Below are positions 9,613-19,238 of a DNA stretch of 64,000 nt, piece after piece; within the stretch, counting starts at the first letter, position 1, and each line of letters starts with the position of its first letter. A program made the translations under genes and the position numbers. The DNA comes from Sulfurimonas sp. (GTDB lineage Bacteria; Campylobacterota; Campylobacteria; Campylobacterales; Sulfurimonadaceae). The notes under the pieces are model-generated. The model worked only from the letters and a program-made list of their open reading frames with translations, was not told the origin of the DNA and ran no database searches. The stretch lies in NCBI GenBank assembly GCA_028689055.1, contig JAQTWZ010000001.1:42786-106785 (forward strand). The letters are read 5' to 3'.

Positions 9613-11985
9613 TTGTATAAATGGATACTCTTACTCTTAGGATTTAGCTGCTTCTTTACTTCATCTCTTTTTGCACTTGAGTTTTCTATCAACGGTGCAA
9701 AAGAGAACTTTGAAAAATATTCTACATTTCATGTACGCGATACTTCCCATTTTTTGTGTAAAGAAGAAAAAAATGAATTTGAAGAAGTCACAAAAATTAT
9801 CTGTGCATTTGCTAAAAAACCATCGAGTAAACTCAAAAATATAGAAAATGATTTTTTTAAAGTGCAAAGCAGCAGTAAAAACGATATGTTTTTTCTCACT
9901 ATTACTCCCTATCATAAAATAAAACTTTACCCACTGCTCTTTAATCTTGCTAGTGAAGATGCCGTATATGAACCAAATGCAGAACTTTCCAAACAATGGA
10001 TGATTGTAGGATATATAGACAAACTTCCTTATATTAAAAATACTCAAAATAGGGATACAGGTATCAATTTTCCATTTGTGATGGCTCATGACAAACTTCC
10101 TTATGTCGGAGGATTGGATATCAAAGGGAATCCGGTTCATATCAAAAAAGTCCAAGATGTTTCAGACTATCTGAAAATCAAAAAACTCTATACAGAAGAG
10201 AAGTACGATGTATGTCTTGAACTGATTGATGAGATTATGAAAGAATATCCACACTCTCTATTTAATCCGGAACTTCTTTTTTATAAGATTAGAGTCTTTT
10301 CAAAATTAAACGACAGTGATAATGTGATTGAAAATTCCAAGATTTATTTGCGGGAGTATTCTTCTGATGAAAATGTTCCTGAAGTTCTTTCTCTGAGTGC
10401 CAAAGCTTACTCAAAAATAGGTCTCAACACAGACGCTGAATATTTCTTCGACAGACTCTTTACAGAACATGAAGAGTCTATGTATGCAAAGTGGGGTTAT
10501 ATCTATTTTGGTGAGATGCTTGAGTCTTCGGGAGCGGCATCAAAAGCGCTTACGTATTATTTAAAAGCACTCGGTGAGACTGATAATATCGAACTTGCGG
10601 CAACTGCAGCGTATAAAATCGCACAATATTATATGGGAAATTCAGATCTTCCAAAAGCTGCCGAATATCTGATGAAGATTGTTAAAGCCAAACCAGACTT
10701 TTTTATGCAGGATATGAAAACTGCTATGGAAATAATGTATGCTTTTGCAGAAAACGAAGACTATATTACAGCTGCTGCAATTGCAAAATCACTGATAAAC
10801 GCAACAGACAAAAGTAATGATGAGTATGAACGACTTTTAAAAGAGAGTGGTGTGTGGCTCTCAAAAACGCCAAATAAACTTGAAGCTTTAGAGAGTTTAA
10901 ATCAATATATTGCCCAATATCAATTTGGTACTTATGAAGATGCTGTAAAGGTAGCTAAAGATTCTCTTTTCTTTGATACGACAGAGAGCAATGTAAGCCA
11001 GAGACTGAGTCACTATGATGAACTCATCAGTGAATATCCAAATGATTCTATAGGTGAGCGAGCTATTTATGAAAAAGCAAAATTGCTTTTGGAAAATGAG
11101 ATGTACAGCGATGTTCTCGGATTTAAAGATTCTCTTTTAGGACTCTCTACAGAGCATTACACAGATTTGGATGCGATAGTCAAAGAGGCGGCTATTGGTG
11201 TTATGAAGCAATCGCTCAAACAAAAAGAGTGTTATGAAGTGCTAAATATATCCAAGGATTATAACATTACTCTCTCAAACGAATGGGATGAAGGCATCTA
11301 TGATTGTGCAATGATGGGAGGAGATTTTATCCTCTCTAAACGCATAGCAGAGAAAAATCTTAAATCCAAAGATTTGGAACAAAGAAAAAAATGGCTCTAC
11401 AGATATATCAAGGTCGATTTTGCAACGGGGAACTATAGCGAACTTATCGAGGCTTCAAAAGATCTCATAGCACTTATCAAAGATGCACCCGGCGATGAAT
11501 ATAAAGATGTTTATAGATATCTCTTTGATACATACCAGCGAGTAGAAAACAAGGAGAAAATGATATCTTCTATTTTGGAGATACAAAAGATTTTTGGAGA
11601 GAGTTATCAAGATATAGATAGATATGTGGCTGTGATGGCCATAGCCAATACGCTCAAAGATGACAATCTTGTCATCACATATGGTTCTGAGGTGATGAAG
11701 ATACAAAAAGCATCCAAATCATACGCTCAGAGTCCTTTTGTGGAGTTTACGCTCTATCAAGCTTATGTAAATAAAGAAGATTTTAACAAGGCGCTGGATG
11801 TGATGCAGTCACTGGATATCGTAGAACTTATTCCACTCAAACGTGCAAGACAAAAATATATTCTTGGAACTTTGTTGGATAAGTTGTGGAGAAATGATGA
11901 AGCAAAAAAAGCCTACCAAGAAGCTATAGATGCAGACCCAACTTCACCTTGGGCGAAGCTGGCAGAGGATGCAAAGAAGATCTAG
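9613..11985 (+). CDS. pflA: Paralysed-flagella protein PflA-like, TPR-rich periplasmic protein
   Basis: Likely builds part of the periplasmic scaffold (medial disk) that anchors stators in the large Campylobacterota flagellar motor. Support is the position directly after nuoN, the length (790 residues, close to the C. jejuni protein), an N-terminal signal peptide ([19 protein letters not shown]) and repeated TPR-like helices from about residue 190 to the end. The start is TTG at 9613, 6 bases after AGGAGAAG; no in-frame ATG is nearby. The stop interlocks with the convergent dapB stop in a shared CTAG. Function is inferred from synteny and architecture. Confidence 0.85.
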   Translation: MYKWILLLLGFSCFFTSSLFALEFSINGAKENFEKYSTFHVRDTSHFLCKEEKNEFEEVTKIICAFAKKPSSKLKNIENDFFKVQSSSKNDMFFLTITPYHKIKLYPLLFNLASEDAVYEPNAELSKQWMIVGYIDKLPYIKNTQNRDTGINFPFVMAHDKLPYVGGLDIKGNPVHIKKVQDVSDYLKIKKLYTEEKYDVCLELIDEIMKEYPHSLFNPELLFYKIRVFSKLNDSDNVIENSKIYLREYSSDENVPEVLSLSAKAYSKIGLNTDAEYFFDRLFTEHEESMYAKWGYIYFGEMLESSGAASKALTYYLKALGETDNIELAATAAYKIAQYYMGNSDLPKAAEYLMKIVKAKPDFFMQDMKTAMEIMYAFAENEDYITAAAIAKSLINATDKSNDEYERLLKESGVWLSKTPNKLEALESLNQYIAQYQFGTYEDAVKVAKDSLFFDTTESNVSQRLSHYDELISEYPNDSIGERAIYEKAKLLLENEMYSDVLGFKDSLLGLSTEHYTDLDAIVKEAAIGVMKQSLKQKECYEVLNISKDYNITLSNEWDEGIYDCAMMGGDFILSKRIAEKNLKSKDLEQRKKWLYRYIKVDFATGNYSELIEASKDLIALIKDAPGDEYKDVYRYLFDTYQRVENKEKMISSILEIQKIFGESYQDIDRYVAVMAIANTLKDDNLVITYGSEVMKIQKASKSYAQSPFVEFTLYQAYVNKEDFNKALDVMQSLDIVELIPLKRARQKYILGTLLDKLWRNDEAKKAYQEAIDADPTSPWAKLAEDAKKI

Positions 11986-12749
11986 AGCTCTAAGCAGTCC
12001 GCGATAGAATAAAGCCCAGCCTCTTTATCAAAGAGCCATTTTCCTGCTCTGATCGCGCCTTTTGAAAATGTGTTTCTTGAAGTGGCTGTGTGGTTGAGTT
12101 CGATAAACTCTCCATCGTTATAAAAACCTACGGTATGGCGTCCGACTATATCCCCGCCACGAAGCGCCATAACAGCAATCTCATCTTTATTTCTTGCTCC
12201 GATATTGCCATCACGACCGCTTACGCGTACTTTGTCTATATCAAGTCCGCGTCCACGTGCAGCAGACTCACTGAGCGTCAAAGCCGTACCGCTAGGGGCA
12301 TCTTTTTTGTGTTTGTGGTGCATCTCGACTATTTCAATATCAAAGTCTTCTAACGCGGCTGCAGCTTGATAGACAAGTTTGTTGAGAAGCGCTACACCCA
12401 AAGACATATTTGTAGCGTAGAGTATTGGCATAAGTTCACTAGCCTCTTTTAAAAGATTGAGCTGATGTGTAGTGAGCCCCGTTGTCCCGATGACCAAAGG
12501 TTTTGGAGTTTTGATGGCTTGTTCAAGTAAAACTTCGCACGCCTCAGGAAGTGAAAAGTCTATAACAACATCACAAGCACTCAAAAAAGATTTCATATCC
12601 GCCGTAACCAAGATAGAAGGGTCTATAGAAAAATCCAGTTCATTGCGTACATATACCGTACTTACGCTCATGTTGGGAGTTGCTTTTATATCCTCTAAAA
12701 GCAATTTGCCGACTCTCCCACTTGCTCCAAAAACACCGATTTTTATCAT
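11982..12749 (-). CDS. dapB: 4-hydroxy-tetrahydrodipicolinate reductase
   Basis: NAD(P)H-dependent reductase of the diaminopimelate/lysine pathway, cytoplasmic. 255 residues. The Rossmann motif [13 protein letters not shown] is at residues 5-17, with [10 protein letters not shown] and VIGTTGL following. The catalytic [16 protein letters not shown] block is near residue 145. Monocistronic in view; convergent with pflA and sharing its stop region. Confidence 0.96.
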   Translation of the reverse strand: MIKIGVFGASGRVGKLLLEDIKATPNMSVSTVYVRNELDFSIDPSILVTADMKSFLSACDVVIDFSLPEACEVLLEQAIKTPKPLVIGTTGLTTHQLNLLKEASELMPILYATNMSLGVALLNKLVYQAAAALEDFDIEIVEMHHKHKKDAPSGTALTLSESAARGRGLDIDKVRVSGRDGNIGARNKDEIAVMALRGGDIVGRHTVGFYNDGEFIELNHTATSRNTFSKGAIRAGKWLFDKEAGLYSIADCLEL

Positions 12750-12868
12750 CTGATTTTCCTTATATTGATTTGTATAATAATTTTTTTAATTTGAAGTTCA
12801 ATGATAACAAATATTTCGTTGCGTTTTGATTAGTTTTACATATCCAAGTAAGAATAAGCGTCACCGAA

Positions 12869-15016
12869 TCAGTTATGATTTGTCCATTGTATAGCCCATT
12901 CTAAAAATTCTTCGATTGGCATAGGGCGACCTATACCATATCCTTGACCCATTTGACATCCTAGTGTTAGAAGTTTTGAAGTAAGTTTCTCATTTTCTAC
13001 ACCCTCAGCTATCACTTTTTTTCCAAACGCAGTAGCAAGAGAGATGATGCCTTGAACGATGATGAGGTCATCAGGGTTATCTTCTATGTCTTTAATGAAA
13101 CTTTGGTCTATTTTAAGTGTAGAGATTGGCAATCGCTTGAGATAACTGAGTGATGAGTAACCTGTCCCAAAATCGTCCAAAGAAAATTGCACTCCCATAG
13201 AAGTACACTCTTGAATGACATGAATTGCAGCGCTGAGATTTTCCAATGCACTAGTCTCCAAAATCTCTATCTCAAGGCGTGCGGGATTTGCATCAGGAAA
13301 TTTTTTTAAAATTGTTTGAAGTTTTTGTGCAAAATTACCACTAAGCAGTTGCAAAGCACTGACATTGACACTAACACTGATTGGAAGATTGTGTTGCTCA
13401 AGCAAAGCTAACTGAGAGAGAGCCTCATGAATTACCCACTCTCCGAGTTCAATAGAGATTATTTCATCTTCAATAAATGGGAGGAAATCTAGAGGATAGA
13501 TAAGTTTTTCGTTCGGCTGTGCCCATCGTATGAGTGCCTCAGCACCCAAAATCTCTCTCGTATGCATATTTATTTTTGGTTGAAAATGTAGAACAAACTC
13601 ATCATGAGCGAGTGCTTGCTTGATTTTTTCTACCATTTTGTGCTTTGAGCGAATTGTCTCATCATGAAGAGCATCAAAAATATGGTAGCGATTTTTACCA
13701 GACTGCTTTGCATTGTACATTGCCAAATCGGCTTGGCGAATAAGCAAATCACCATCGATATCTTCTCCCTTTTGCGGATAAAAAGTCACTCCTACACTTG
13801 CAGTAACTTTATGGGTAGTACCATTAATAATGAGAGGCTCTTCAAAGGATTTAAGTATGCGATTGAGAATAGGGAGTGCCTCAGTTGGTGAAGTGAGATC
13901 AGCTAAAATCACGCTAAATTCATCTCCACCAAGGCGTGAGAGAGTATCCCCCTCACGAAGTCTTGCCAGAACTCTTTGAGAGACATCAATCAAAAGAATA
14001 TCCCCTATATCGTGACCATAAGCGTCGTTAATGGGTTTAAATCCATCGAGATCTAAGTACAAAATAGCTACAAAGGTTTCCCTACGTTTGGATTGTAAAA
14101 GTGCTTGTTGCAGTCTGTCGGCATATAAAACACGATTAGGGAGTGCGGTAAGCGCATCATAGTGAGCAATATGCTCAAGCTCATTTTGGTGATTTTTTTG
14201 CTCACTTATATCTGTAAATGCCCCAACCATTCTGAGCGGTTTACCCTCACTGTCTCGTTCGATGATTTTACCTCTATCTTGCACCCAAATCTCACTCCCA
14301 TCAAAACGAATCATTCTATGTTCTGAGAAGTAGCTTTGTGCCTCTCCATTAAGGAGTGTCTCGATTTTACTCCATACATTTTGGCGGTCTTGTGGATGAA
14401 GAAGTGCAGCAAATTCTTCAACATAGGTGCACTTGTGATTTGTTGGAGCTCGCAGTGTTGTGTACCACTGCGGACTGTTTGCTACCTCTCCTGTTGCTAT
14501 ATTCCAGTCCCAGATTCCCTCTTTAGCGATGCTCATCACCTCTTTGAGGAGATTTTCACTTTTTACGACCTGTTTTTGAGACTCTATCACATCTGTAATA
14601 TCTGTAGCTATAACTAAAATGCGGTTTTTGCCGTTTGCATCTTTGAAGGGTTTTTTGATGGAGCGAAAGTGGCGTATCTCTCCGGTGTTTGCATCTCTGC
14701 TTTCTTCCATCACTATAGAGGTTTGCCCTTTTTTCATAATGCTTAAAACATTGTTTCTAAAGTTATCTGCTATCTCTTTTGGAACACCAAAATCATCATC
14801 ATGTTTGCCCACCATCGCTTCTGGCTTGGTTCCATAAAACTCAGCAACAGCACGGTTACAAAGAAGAAAGTCACCATTTTCATCTTTAAGAACTAGAAAA
14901 CTTGGTATCTCATGGATTACCGTGTCAATGAGACTTTGATTATCCTGAAGCTTCTCAAGTGCAGTGTGTTTTTTACGAGAGAGTAAAATTATTATCTTTT
15001 CAATAAAAGATTGCAT
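12869..15016 (-). CDS. PAS-PAS-GGDEF-EAL cyclic-di-GMP protein
   Basis: Probably makes and/or breaks cyclic di-GMP in response to a PAS-sensed cue. 715 residues. PAS 1 is at ~30-145, a PAS fold with PAC motif at ~155-275, GGDEF at ~285-440 and EAL at ~455-705. Both catalytic signatures look intact: RLGGDEFSVI, with a possible inhibitory-site RxxD (REGD) five residues upstream, and EALIRW plus DDFGTGYSSLSYLK. No signal peptide or clear membrane helix, so it is probably cytosolic. Both halves could be active, or GGDEF may act as a GTP sensor for EAL. Confidence 0.9.
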   Translation of the reverse strand: MQSFIEKIIILLSRKKHTALEKLQDNQSLIDTVIHEIPSFLVLKDENGDFLLCNRAVAEFYGTKPEAMVGKHDDDFGVPKEIADNFRNNVLSIMKKGQTSIVMEESRDANTGEIRHFRSIKKPFKDANGKNRILVIATDITDVIESQKQVVKSENLLKEVMSIAKEGIWDWNIATGEVANSPQWYTTLRAPTNHKCTYVEEFAALLHPQDRQNVWSKIETLLNGEAQSYFSEHRMIRFDGSEIWVQDRGKIIERDSEGKPLRMVGAFTDISEQKNHQNELEHIAHYDALTALPNRVLYADRLQQALLQSKRRETFVAILYLDLDGFKPINDAYGHDIGDILLIDVSQRVLARLREGDTLSRLGGDEFSVILADLTSPTEALPILNRILKSFEEPLIINGTTHKVTASVGVTFYPQKGEDIDGDLLIRQADLAMYNAKQSGKNRYHIFDALHDETIRSKHKMVEKIKQALAHDEFVLHFQPKINMHTREILGAEALIRWAQPNEKLIYPLDFLPFIEDEIISIELGEWVIHEALSQLALLEQHNLPISVSVNVSALQLLSGNFAQKLQTILKKFPDANPARLEIEILETSALENLSAAIHVIQECTSMGVQFSLDDFGTGYSSLSYLKRLPISTLKIDQSFIKDIEDNPDDLIIVQGIISLATAFGKKVIAEGVENEKLTSKLLTLGCQMGQGYGIGRPMPIEEFLEWAIQWTNHN

Positions 15017-15155
15017 AAGTGCCTCAGTGTTTTGAAGATACTACAATCAATTCTAGCTGTAGCCCCCTTGAAAAAAACTGAAGCTATACTACATATTTAA
15101 AGAGTAGAAAAAGAGAGAGTAATTTTTACTGAAGATTTGTTGAGCAAGATAGAGT

Positions 15156-15177
15156 TCTACATGCCGTGGCATGCAGA
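15156..15177 (-). terminator. Hairpin downstream of trxB
   Basis: Stem TCTACATGCC / GGCATGCAGA with one mismatch and a GT loop, about 8 bases past the trxB stop. There is no strong U-tract on the minus strand, so it may be a weak terminator or mRNA-stabilising hairpin. Confidence 0.45.
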
Positions 15178-15184
15178 AAACTTA

Positions 15185-16126
15185 CTAGTGGTTTAAAAGC
15201 TCATCTACATAAGAAATGGCTTGAAGTGCTGCGACTGCACCATCACCTGCGGCACTGACAACTTGTTTTGGAGCGGCGATACGCATATCTCCTGTTGCAA
15301 AAAGTCCTGGAATTGATGTTTTCATACTGATATCTACGATCACTTCACCTGCAGAATTCATCTCACATAAAAATGAGCCGTCTTCTTGGATAAGTGTTTG
15401 GTTATTGACATCATTGCCTACAAATGTAAAAACGCCGGGAACTACGATATCGCGAATAACACCATCTTTGTTTTTTACTTTGAGACCGTTAACGCCCATC
15501 TTGTCGCCATACACTTCTTCTGGCACTGCGTTTAGCACGAGTTCGATATTTGCAGTGCGTTTGATTCTCTCAACCGTATTTGGAGCAGAACGAAAGGTGT
15601 CTCGTCTATGGATAAGATAAACTTTTGCACAGATTTTTGCAAGGTAGAGCGCTTCTTCAAGTGCGGTGTCACCACCGCCTACGACTGCTACTTCTTTGTT
15701 TCTGTAAAAGAAACCGTCACAAGTCGCACAGGTGCTTACACCGCGTCCAAAGAACTCATCTTCACCTGTAAAACCTGCACGGCGAGGACGAGAGCCTGTC
15801 CCAATGATAACACTATGCGCTTCATCGACTTTGCCGTCGTTTCTATGTATTTTAAATACATTTCCCTCTTTGCTTACTCTTGTGACTTCGACCATCTCAT
15901 GTTTGAGACCAAATTTTTGACATTGCTCAGGCCACGGCTCCATGAGCTCCATACCGGTAATCTCACCTACAGCTCCGGGATAGTTTTCTATCTCTGAGCT
16001 TTGTGTGATTTGACCGCCCGGCATACCTTTTTCGTACATTGTTACATTTTCTAAACCACCGCGAGTTGTATAAAGTCCTGCAGTAAGACCAGCCGGTCCA
16101 CCGCCTATTATAGCGCAATCTAACAT
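15185..16126 (-). CDS. trxB: Thioredoxin-disulfide reductase
   Basis: FAD enzyme that reduces thioredoxin with NADPH. 313 residues. The FAD motif [14 protein letters not shown] is at the N-terminus. The redox-active CATCDGFF is near residue 135, the NADPH motif [16 protein letters not shown] follows, and FATGDMR is near the C-terminus. It lies in one operon with a membrane protein and trxA (gaps 14 and 16 bases), which supports the pairing of reductase and substrate. Confidence 0.96.
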   Translation of the reverse strand: MLDCAIIGGGPAGLTAGLYTTRGGLENVTMYEKGMPGGQITQSSEIENYPGAVGEITGMELMEPWPEQCQKFGLKHEMVEVTRVSKEGNVFKIHRNDGKVDEAHSVIIGTGSRPRRAGFTGEDEFFGRGVSTCATCDGFFYRNKEVAVVGGGDTALEEALYLAKICAKVYLIHRRDTFRSAPNTVERIKRTANIELVLNAVPEEVYGDKMGVNGLKVKNKDGVIRDIVVPGVFTFVGNDVNNQTLIQEDGSFLCEMNSAGEVIVDISMKTSIPGLFATGDMRIAAPKQVVSAAGDGAVAALQAISYVDELLNH

Positions 16127-16140
16127 TCTAAATAATCCTT

Positions 16141-16629
16141 CTATAAGTTGTTAATTTTGGATGATAACTCTTGTAAATTATCGAGTTTGTGAATCATACT
16201 ATCTTGTTTATAAAGAGTCTCTTTTGATTTTTTTATAAAAAAAATAGATGGGGATTCATAGATGTTAAAGCGTTGGATGAAGCTCAGAGAGTTTTTTGTG
16301 CCTGAACGTAAGAAGGTTGTGTTTTGGCTATTTTCTCTTACCTCATTATAATAATCTATAGCAAGTAGTGGAAAAGGGAGCTCTATATCGGCAAGCTGTT
16401 GCATCGTACCGCTCTCTTTGGAAGAGTAAAAAACGACGATGTATTTTTCATCTTTTGGGATGAAAATATCGCTTTTTTCGTAAAAAATCCACTCTTTGAA
16501 ATCAATAAACTTGTACTCAGAAAATTTGTAGTTGAAGTAAGCAAAAGCAGCAGCAATCATGACTGCGCCGAAAAAAGAAGCGAGAAGCGTGGAGAGAGAG
16601 AAGAGGCTTTTACCCCCTCTTCCAGCCAC
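16141..16629 (-). CDS. Membrane-anchored protein of unknown function between trxA and trxB
   Basis: 162 residues: a short basic start, one transmembrane helix at ~10-32 ([19 protein letters not shown]), then a soluble domain. The domain order ([11 protein letters not shown], a beta-strand [16 protein letters not shown]) recalls a thioredoxin fold, but there is no CxxC, so it would not be a classical oxidoreductase. Its position between trxA and trxB suggests a redox-linked scaffold or envelope partner. I do not recognise the family. Confidence 0.75.
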   Translation of the reverse strand: MAGRGGKSLFSLSTLLASFFGAVMIAAAFAYFNYKFSEYKFIDFKEWIFYEKSDIFIPKDEKYIVVFYSSKESGTMQQLADIELPFPLLAIDYYNEVRENSQNTTFLRSGTKNSLSFIQRFNIYESPSIFFIKKSKETLYKQDSMIHKLDNLQELSSKINNL

Positions 16630-16645
16630 TAGAGAAACCTAAAGA

Positions 16646-16966
16646 TTACGCTAAAAGAGCGTTGATTTTATCAGCTAGAGCTTGTTTAGATTGTGCTCCA
16701 ACGATTTGATCAACCATCTCTCCGTTTTTGAAGAACATAATAGTTGGAATAGAACGGATGCCAAATTTCACGGCAATGTCTTGTTCTTCATCAGTATTTA
16801 CTTTACAGATTTTTGCTTTTCCGTCAAAATCAGCAGCCAACTCTTCAATGATTGGAGCAATCATACGGCAAGGTCCACACCATGGTGCCCAAAAATCTAC
16901 CAAAGATACACCCTCTGAAAGTGTTGCTTCAAAATCTGCACCTGTTAATTCTATATATTTTCCCAT
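16646..16966 (-). CDS. trxA: Thioredoxin
   Basis: Small cytosolic disulfide reductase, 106 residues. Active site WAPWCGPCRM at ~28-37 and the cis-Pro strand RSIPTIMFF at ~74-82. First gene of the trxA-membrane protein-trxB operon. The start ATG at 16966 has AAAGGA about 9 bases upstream. Confidence 0.97.
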   Translation of the reverse strand: MGKYIELTGADFEATLSEGVSLVDFWAPWCGPCRMIAPIIEELAADFDGKAKICKVNTDEEQDIAVKFGIRSIPTIMFFKNGEMVDQIVGAQSKQALADKINALLA

Positions 16967-16999
16967 GTGTTATTTCCTTTGTTAAATTAAATATGAAAC

Positions 17000-17005
17000 A
17001 TTATA
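17000..17005 (-). promoter_or_regulatory. -10 box of the trxA operon
   Basis: Minus-strand TATAAT preceded by TTTG, 34 bases upstream of the trxA ATG, with no convincing -35. That fits Campylobacterota sigma70 promoters, which depend mostly on the -10 element. Confidence 0.5.
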
Positions 17006-17163
17006 CAAATGTAACCTTTAAATACATCTTTAGACATGAGGGGGTGTCGTTAAAACTCAGTTAGAGATAAAAGAGTGAATAAGTGAACCATTGTTGCTGC
17101 GTTTTAGTTAGAACTAACACGATTTTTTATAAAATCCTTGACACAAAATACGAAGGAGCAGAG

Positions 17164-17607
17164 ATGAAGTTGACTATAACAGAGGGTGCAATCGGTGTGA
17201 GACCTCCTGTTGCAAAACCGCATCCGGGATTTTTTTATGAAGTCGGTGAAGAGAGATTTAAAAGATTAGTGTACGATCACTACGATGCAATAGAGACGAG
17301 TGACATCGCTTTTTTGTTTCCTATCAATGACGAAGAAGATTTTGCAGAGGCAAAAAAACACGCTTTTGATTTTCTTGTTGAGATTTCTGGAGGACCTGAT
17401 TATTTCACGCAAAGTCGCGGAGCGCATCAGATGGTCGGTCGTCACGCACCTTTTCGTATAGATGAACATGGAAGAGTGAGTTGGCTTTCACTGTATATTC
17501 CTCTTTTGGAGGCCTTAGTAGAAGAGGGAGTTACTCCAGAATACATAGAATCTTTTTGGAACTATCTGGATATTTTTTCAATGTGGTTAGTCAATACAGA
17601 GAGTTAA
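17164..17607 (+). CDS. Truncated-hemoglobin-like globin
   Basis: Probably a heme protein for O2/NO chemistry. 147 residues from ATG 17164, which has AAGGAG at spacing 7; the longer upstream reading frame is not needed. The middle shows the globin E-helix/F-helix pattern: LVEISGGPDYFTQSRGAHQMVGRHAPFRI is typical of bacterial truncated globins, with H in GRHAPF as likely proximal ligand. The stop TTAA is shared with the convergent PHP gene. A promoter-like TATAAAAT lies near 17129. Confidence 0.8.
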   Translation: MKLTITEGAIGVRPPVAKPHPGFFYEVGEERFKRLVYDHYDAIETSDIAFLFPINDEEDFAEAKKHAFDFLVEISGGPDYFTQSRGAHQMVGRHAPFRIDEHGRVSWLSLYIPLLEALVEEGVTPEYIESFWNYLDIFSMWLVNTES

Positions 17608-18383
17608 AACGCAAGAAACTCTCTTTTTCTTTTTTTGAAGATAGCACACTCCGTATAGCCTACGTCTTTAGCGATACGGACTATCTCTTGTGCATACATA
17701 CTCACTTGCTCTGGGTCATGAGCATCGGAGCCAAAAGTGATAGGAATCCCCATCTTAAACGCCTCTCCTAAAAGAGAGATAGAAGGATAAGCCTCTGCTA
17801 TAGGCTTTCTAAAGCCGGCTCCGTTTATCTCCAAAACCATATCGGCTTCTTTGATAGCTAATAGTGCGTTTTTTGCGATAAGAGTTATATCTTTTTTTGG
17901 CATAAATTTAAAGACTTTGATAAGGTCAAAATGCCCCACAATATCAAAAAGTCCACTTTTTGCCATTGCTTCGATTGCATCGAAATATTTTTGCCAGATT
18001 GTATCTATATCTTCATGCTCATATCTGCCGATAAACTCAGGATTGTCGAAGCCCCATTCACCGATAAAATGTACAGAACCGATAAGATAATCGACATTCA
18101 CATCAAGAACTCTTTGGTCCATATGACCTTCGAGATAGTCCACTTCGTATCCCAAAAGTATCTCGATTGTATTTTTATATTTTTCTTTAAGAGACAAAAC
18201 ATCTTTTTCATAATGGCTCATGTCCTCAAAACCCATACGGTATTTTGGATCAAAATCCATAGGTGCATGATCAGAAAAACCAAAGTATTTTGTGCCGCAA
18301 TCTATGGCTTTTTTTACATATTCTTCCATCTCGCCAACAGCATGATTACACAGAGTGGTATGGTTATGTAAATCAACTTTCAT
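17604..18383 (-). CDS. PHP-domain phosphatase, histidinol-phosphatase (HisJ) family
   Basis: Metal-dependent phosphoesterase of 259 residues. PHP motifs are DLHNHTTLCNHA at the start, FSDHAPMD, IGSVHFIG, IVGHFDL and FGSDAHDPEQV. The family includes HisJ (histidinol phosphate to histidinol) but also other phosphoesterases, and no his genes are adjacent, so the substrate is uncertain. Convergent with the globin gene. Confidence 0.82.
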   Translation of the reverse strand: MKVDLHNHTTLCNHAVGEMEEYVKKAIDCGTKYFGFSDHAPMDFDPKYRMGFEDMSHYEKDVLSLKEKYKNTIEILLGYEVDYLEGHMDQRVLDVNVDYLIGSVHFIGEWGFDNPEFIGRYEHEDIDTIWQKYFDAIEAMAKSGLFDIVGHFDLIKVFKFMPKKDITLIAKNALLAIKEADMVLEINGAGFRKPIAEAYPSISLLGEAFKMGIPITFGSDAHDPEQVSMYAQEIVRIAKDVGYTECAIFKKRKREFLAF

Positions 18384-18462
18384 TTTCTCTCTCGTTTGTT
18401 TAATTTATGATATTATAGTGACAATTAATAAATTTGACTAACAGACAGATGGAGATTTTTGC

Positions 18463-19143
18463 ATGACTCAAGAAGAATTAGATGCGCTTATGAGTGGAGA
18501 TATTGATGATATGGATATGGCTGAAGATGAGCTATTAGGGGATGATTTAGAGAGTTCTTCTCTTGATCAAGAGGAAGAACTTCTTTCAGAAGAGAAAATA
18601 GTCCATGACAATCATCCACCTCTTCCAACAGATGAAAACAAAATGGTCCATCAACTTGATGATGTCACTAAAGAAAGTGAAGAAAAAGCGACACAGATTT
18701 TTGATATCATCGATTCTATAAGCAACGAACTTATGGAAAAAGAAGAAAATGCAAATAGAGTCATTGAAGTGCTTGCGTCTAATGTTGCTCTTTTTGGGAC
18801 TTTAAGTAGTAAATTTCCTGATGTTCAAGCTTTTGCTGTGCAACTAGAAAAAAATCAACAAGCTTTGCAAGATGCCAATGAAGGCTTAGAAACACTTCAA
18901 GCAAGTGGAGAGTCCATTATGAGTGTTATGGATATCATGCAGTATCAAGATATCCATCGCCAAAAAATCGAACGCGTCATTAATGTAATGCGCGCACTCT
19001 CCAGATATATGACCACTCTTTTTGAAGGCAAAGTGGACGACAGTAAAAGAGTCTCTTCTGCAAAACATATAGAAGGCGACAGCAATAGTGAACTTGCTTC
19101 CACTGATGATATAGAAGCGCTTTTAGCGCAGTTTGGACAGTAG
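18463..19143 (+). CDS. cheZ: Remote CheZ homologue (CheY-P phosphatase)
   Basis: Chemotaxis phosphatase of the Helicobacter/Campylobacter type. The 226 residues are mostly helical. The catalytic-helix motif is MQYQDIHRQKIERVINVM (~160-177), equivalent to the D/Q pair of E. coli CheZ. The N-terminus MTQEELDALMSG resembles the CheY-binding peptide of FliM, and the C-terminus STDDIEALLAQFGQ resembles the CheZ C-terminal CheY-binding peptide. The first ~70 residues are very acidic. Preceded by TGGAG and a promoter-like TATTATAG. Confidence 0.85.
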   Translation: MTQEELDALMSGDIDDMDMAEDELLGDDLESSSLDQEEELLSEEKIVHDNHPPLPTDENKMVHQLDDVTKESEEKATQIFDIIDSISNELMEKEENANRVIEVLASNVALFGTLSSKFPDVQAFAVQLEKNQQALQDANEGLETLQASGESIMSVMDIMQYQDIHRQKIERVINVMRALSRYMTTLFEGKVDDSKRVSSAKHIEGDSNSELASTDDIEALLAQFGQ

Positions 19144-19238
19144 TTTGAATTTTTAATCATCTTCGTACCTCTTCTTCGATAAAATCCTTTCAAAATCTTT
19201 AGCCCAAAAGCTTTTTTGGGCGCTTAAAATGAGAACAT

